A stretch of 5,505 bases of DNA. Origin: Actinomycetota bacterium (GTDB lineage Bacteria > Actinomycetota > Actinomycetes > S36-B12 > UBA5976). Below are positions 4,500 to 5,505 of this stretch, piece after piece (the first letter of the stretch is position 1; every line of letters starts with the position of its first letter). The notes below the pieces were generated by a model. It saw only the letters and a list, made by a program, of their open reading frames with translations. It searched no databases and was not told where the DNA came from. The stretch is taken from contig CANBWF010000085.1 of NCBI GenBank assembly GCA_947373075.1, positions 1 through 5,505 on the forward strand. Reading direction: 5' to 3'. A program made the translations under genes and the position numbers.

Positions 4500-5505
4500 T
4501 TATTTAGCTAGCCACTGATTAATGAGTTCAGCGGTGCGATAGATCTGACTAACAGGAACGTGTTCACTAGCACTGTGTGCCAAACCTGGATTTCCTGGAC
4601 CAAGATTTACTGCTGGAATTCCTAATCTTGCAAAACGAGATACATCGGTCCAACCAAACTTGGGAACGACATCCCCGCCAACTTGTGCCAGCAGATTAGC
4701 TAATGCTGGTTCACTCAAGCCAGGCAATGCGCCCGGTGCGTTGTCCACTATCTCAACATCAAATCCTGCAAAAATCTGAATAATCTTGGCTTCAGCATCC
4801 TCCGCGCTAACACTTGGCGCATAACGATAATTTACGGTTAGCGTGGCCGAGTCAGGAATTACATTGCCAGCAATGCCGCCGCTTATCCCAACAGCGTTTA
4901 ATCCTTCTCGGTATTCAAGTCCATCAACTAATACTCGGTCTGGTTCAAAGTTAGCCAAGATGGTCAGCGCTGGCGCCAATGCGTGAATTGCATTTTTTCC
5001 ATGCCACGATCGAGCGCTATGAGCTCGGACACCTTTTGTTGTAATTTCGGCGCGCAAAGTTCCTTGGCAGCCAGCTTCAATTCCGGCATTAGACGGCTCG
5101 AGCAGAACTGCGATATCTGCGCCAAGTAATTCGGGCGCAACATTGCTAACAACGGTAAGTCCATTGCGGAAACTTTCGACTTCTTCACATTCATAAAAAA
5201 TGTAGGTCACATCAACATTAGGTTCGCTAACTGTGACTGCGGTTTTTAGGGCAACTGCAACACCGGATTTCATGTCACAACTGCCAAGACCAAAGATAAC
5301 TTCTTCGTCGACCACTTCACCCGTAGGCAGGGCGCTACCCGCAGGAACACGAATTGCCCTGGTGTTGTTAGCTGGCGGCACGGTATCCAAATGTCCAGCC
5401 AAGACAACACGCTTAGCGTGGCCAAAATTTGTCCGAGCAATCACATTATTCGAGATTCTCGTTACCGTAAGCCAGTCACACTTCTCTAGTTCAGCCTGAA
5501 CAGCG
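4500..5505 (-). CDS. dapE: Succinyl-diaminopimelate desuccinylase (M20 metallopeptidase family), 5' end outside window
   Basis: Hydrolyses N-succinyl-LL-2,6-diaminopimelate to LL-diaminopimelate and succinate in the succinylase branch of lysine and peptidoglycan precursor synthesis. From the GTG at 5444 the protein has 314 residues, but the frame stays open to the window edge and the extra 20 residues (ending WLTVTRISNN) continue the family pattern, so the gene is cut by the window. About 20-40 residues are probably missing. Di-zinc site residues, numbered from 5444: His18 and Asp20 in AGHLDTVP, bridging Asp57 in GLGSCDMKSG, catalytic Glu87 and ligand Glu88 in YECEEVE, Glu116 in LLEPSN, and His290 in GLAHSASEH. 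SARSWHGKNAIHAL (about 143-156) belongs to the dimerisation lid. It is an intact, typical actinobacterial DapE and probably the leading known gene of the minus-strand cluster. Confidence 0.94.
   Translation of the reverse strand, partial: AVQAELEKCDWLTVTRISNNVIARTNFGHAKRVVLAGHLDTVPPANNTRAIRVPAGSALPTGEVVDEEVIFGLGSCDMKSGVAVALKTAVTVSEPNVDVTYIFYECEEVESFRNGLTVVSNVAPELLGADIAVLLEPSNAGIEAGCQGTLRAEITTKGVRAHSARSWHGKNAIHALAPALTILANFEPDRVLVDGLEYREGLNAVGISGGIAGNVIPDSATLTVNYRYAPSVSAEDAEAKIIQIFAGFDVEIVDNAPGALPGLSEPALANLLAQVGGDVVPKFGWTDVSRFARLGIPAVNLGPGNPGLAHSASEHVPVSQIYRTAELINQWLAK

Noticed and set aside
5233..5499. Plus-strand open frame opposite dapE
   Set aside because: It is antisense to the zinc-binding region of dapE, which is clearly the coding strand.

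Overview
The window looks like a piece of the core chromosome of a low- to mid-GC actinobacterium. It is tightly packed, with eight protein genes, almost no intergenic space and A/T-tolerant codon use. Three things support the actinobacterial call: a DUF3117 protein (an actinobacterial family), a TatB with the FGP.RLPEIAR signature, and a gene order that parallels the dapE ... sigE-htrA-tatB ... mrp neighbourhood I remember from Mycobacterium and Streptomyces. The compactness and base composition suggest a streamlined lineage such as the freshwater acI/Nanopelagicales group. That placement is an inference.

Layout: the left end (1-495, +) is the 3' part of an Mrp/ApbC-type P-loop ATPase, an iron-sulfur cluster carrier. 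It converges on, and shares its stop region with, a minus-strand pair: tatB (492-818) downstream of an HtrA/DegP-like membrane-anchored serine protease (838-2136). A 138-bp divergent spacer (2137-2274) carries two short perfect inverted repeats and candidate promoters. It separates htrA from a plus-strand class I SAM-dependent O-methyltransferase-like gene (2275-2928). This converges, with a 2-bp gap, on a minus-strand cluster read from right to left: dapE (5' end outside the window), a LOG-family gene, an SRPBCC-fold gene and DUF3117. The DUF3117 gene also appears to have its own extended -10 promoter.

How the genes relate: htrA and tatB sit in one short envelope operon (surface protease and Tat translocase subunit). 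dapE makes a late intermediate of lysine and peptidoglycan diaminopimelate. The LOG-family gene, the SRPBCC gene and DUF3117 follow dapE in what is probably one transcription unit, with LOG and SRPBCC only 2 bp apart. Mrp supports Fe-S protein assembly.

No mobile element, CRISPR array, tRNA/rRNA gene or obvious horizontally acquired segment was seen. I do not see a convincing undescribed multi-gene system. The points most worth a second look are the absence of the sigE/rseA pair between the methyltransferase and htrA, the palindromes in that spacer, the loss of acidic metal-ligand residues in the methyltransferase, its probable leaderless start, and the SRPBCC gene inserted in the dapE-LOG-DUF3117 run.
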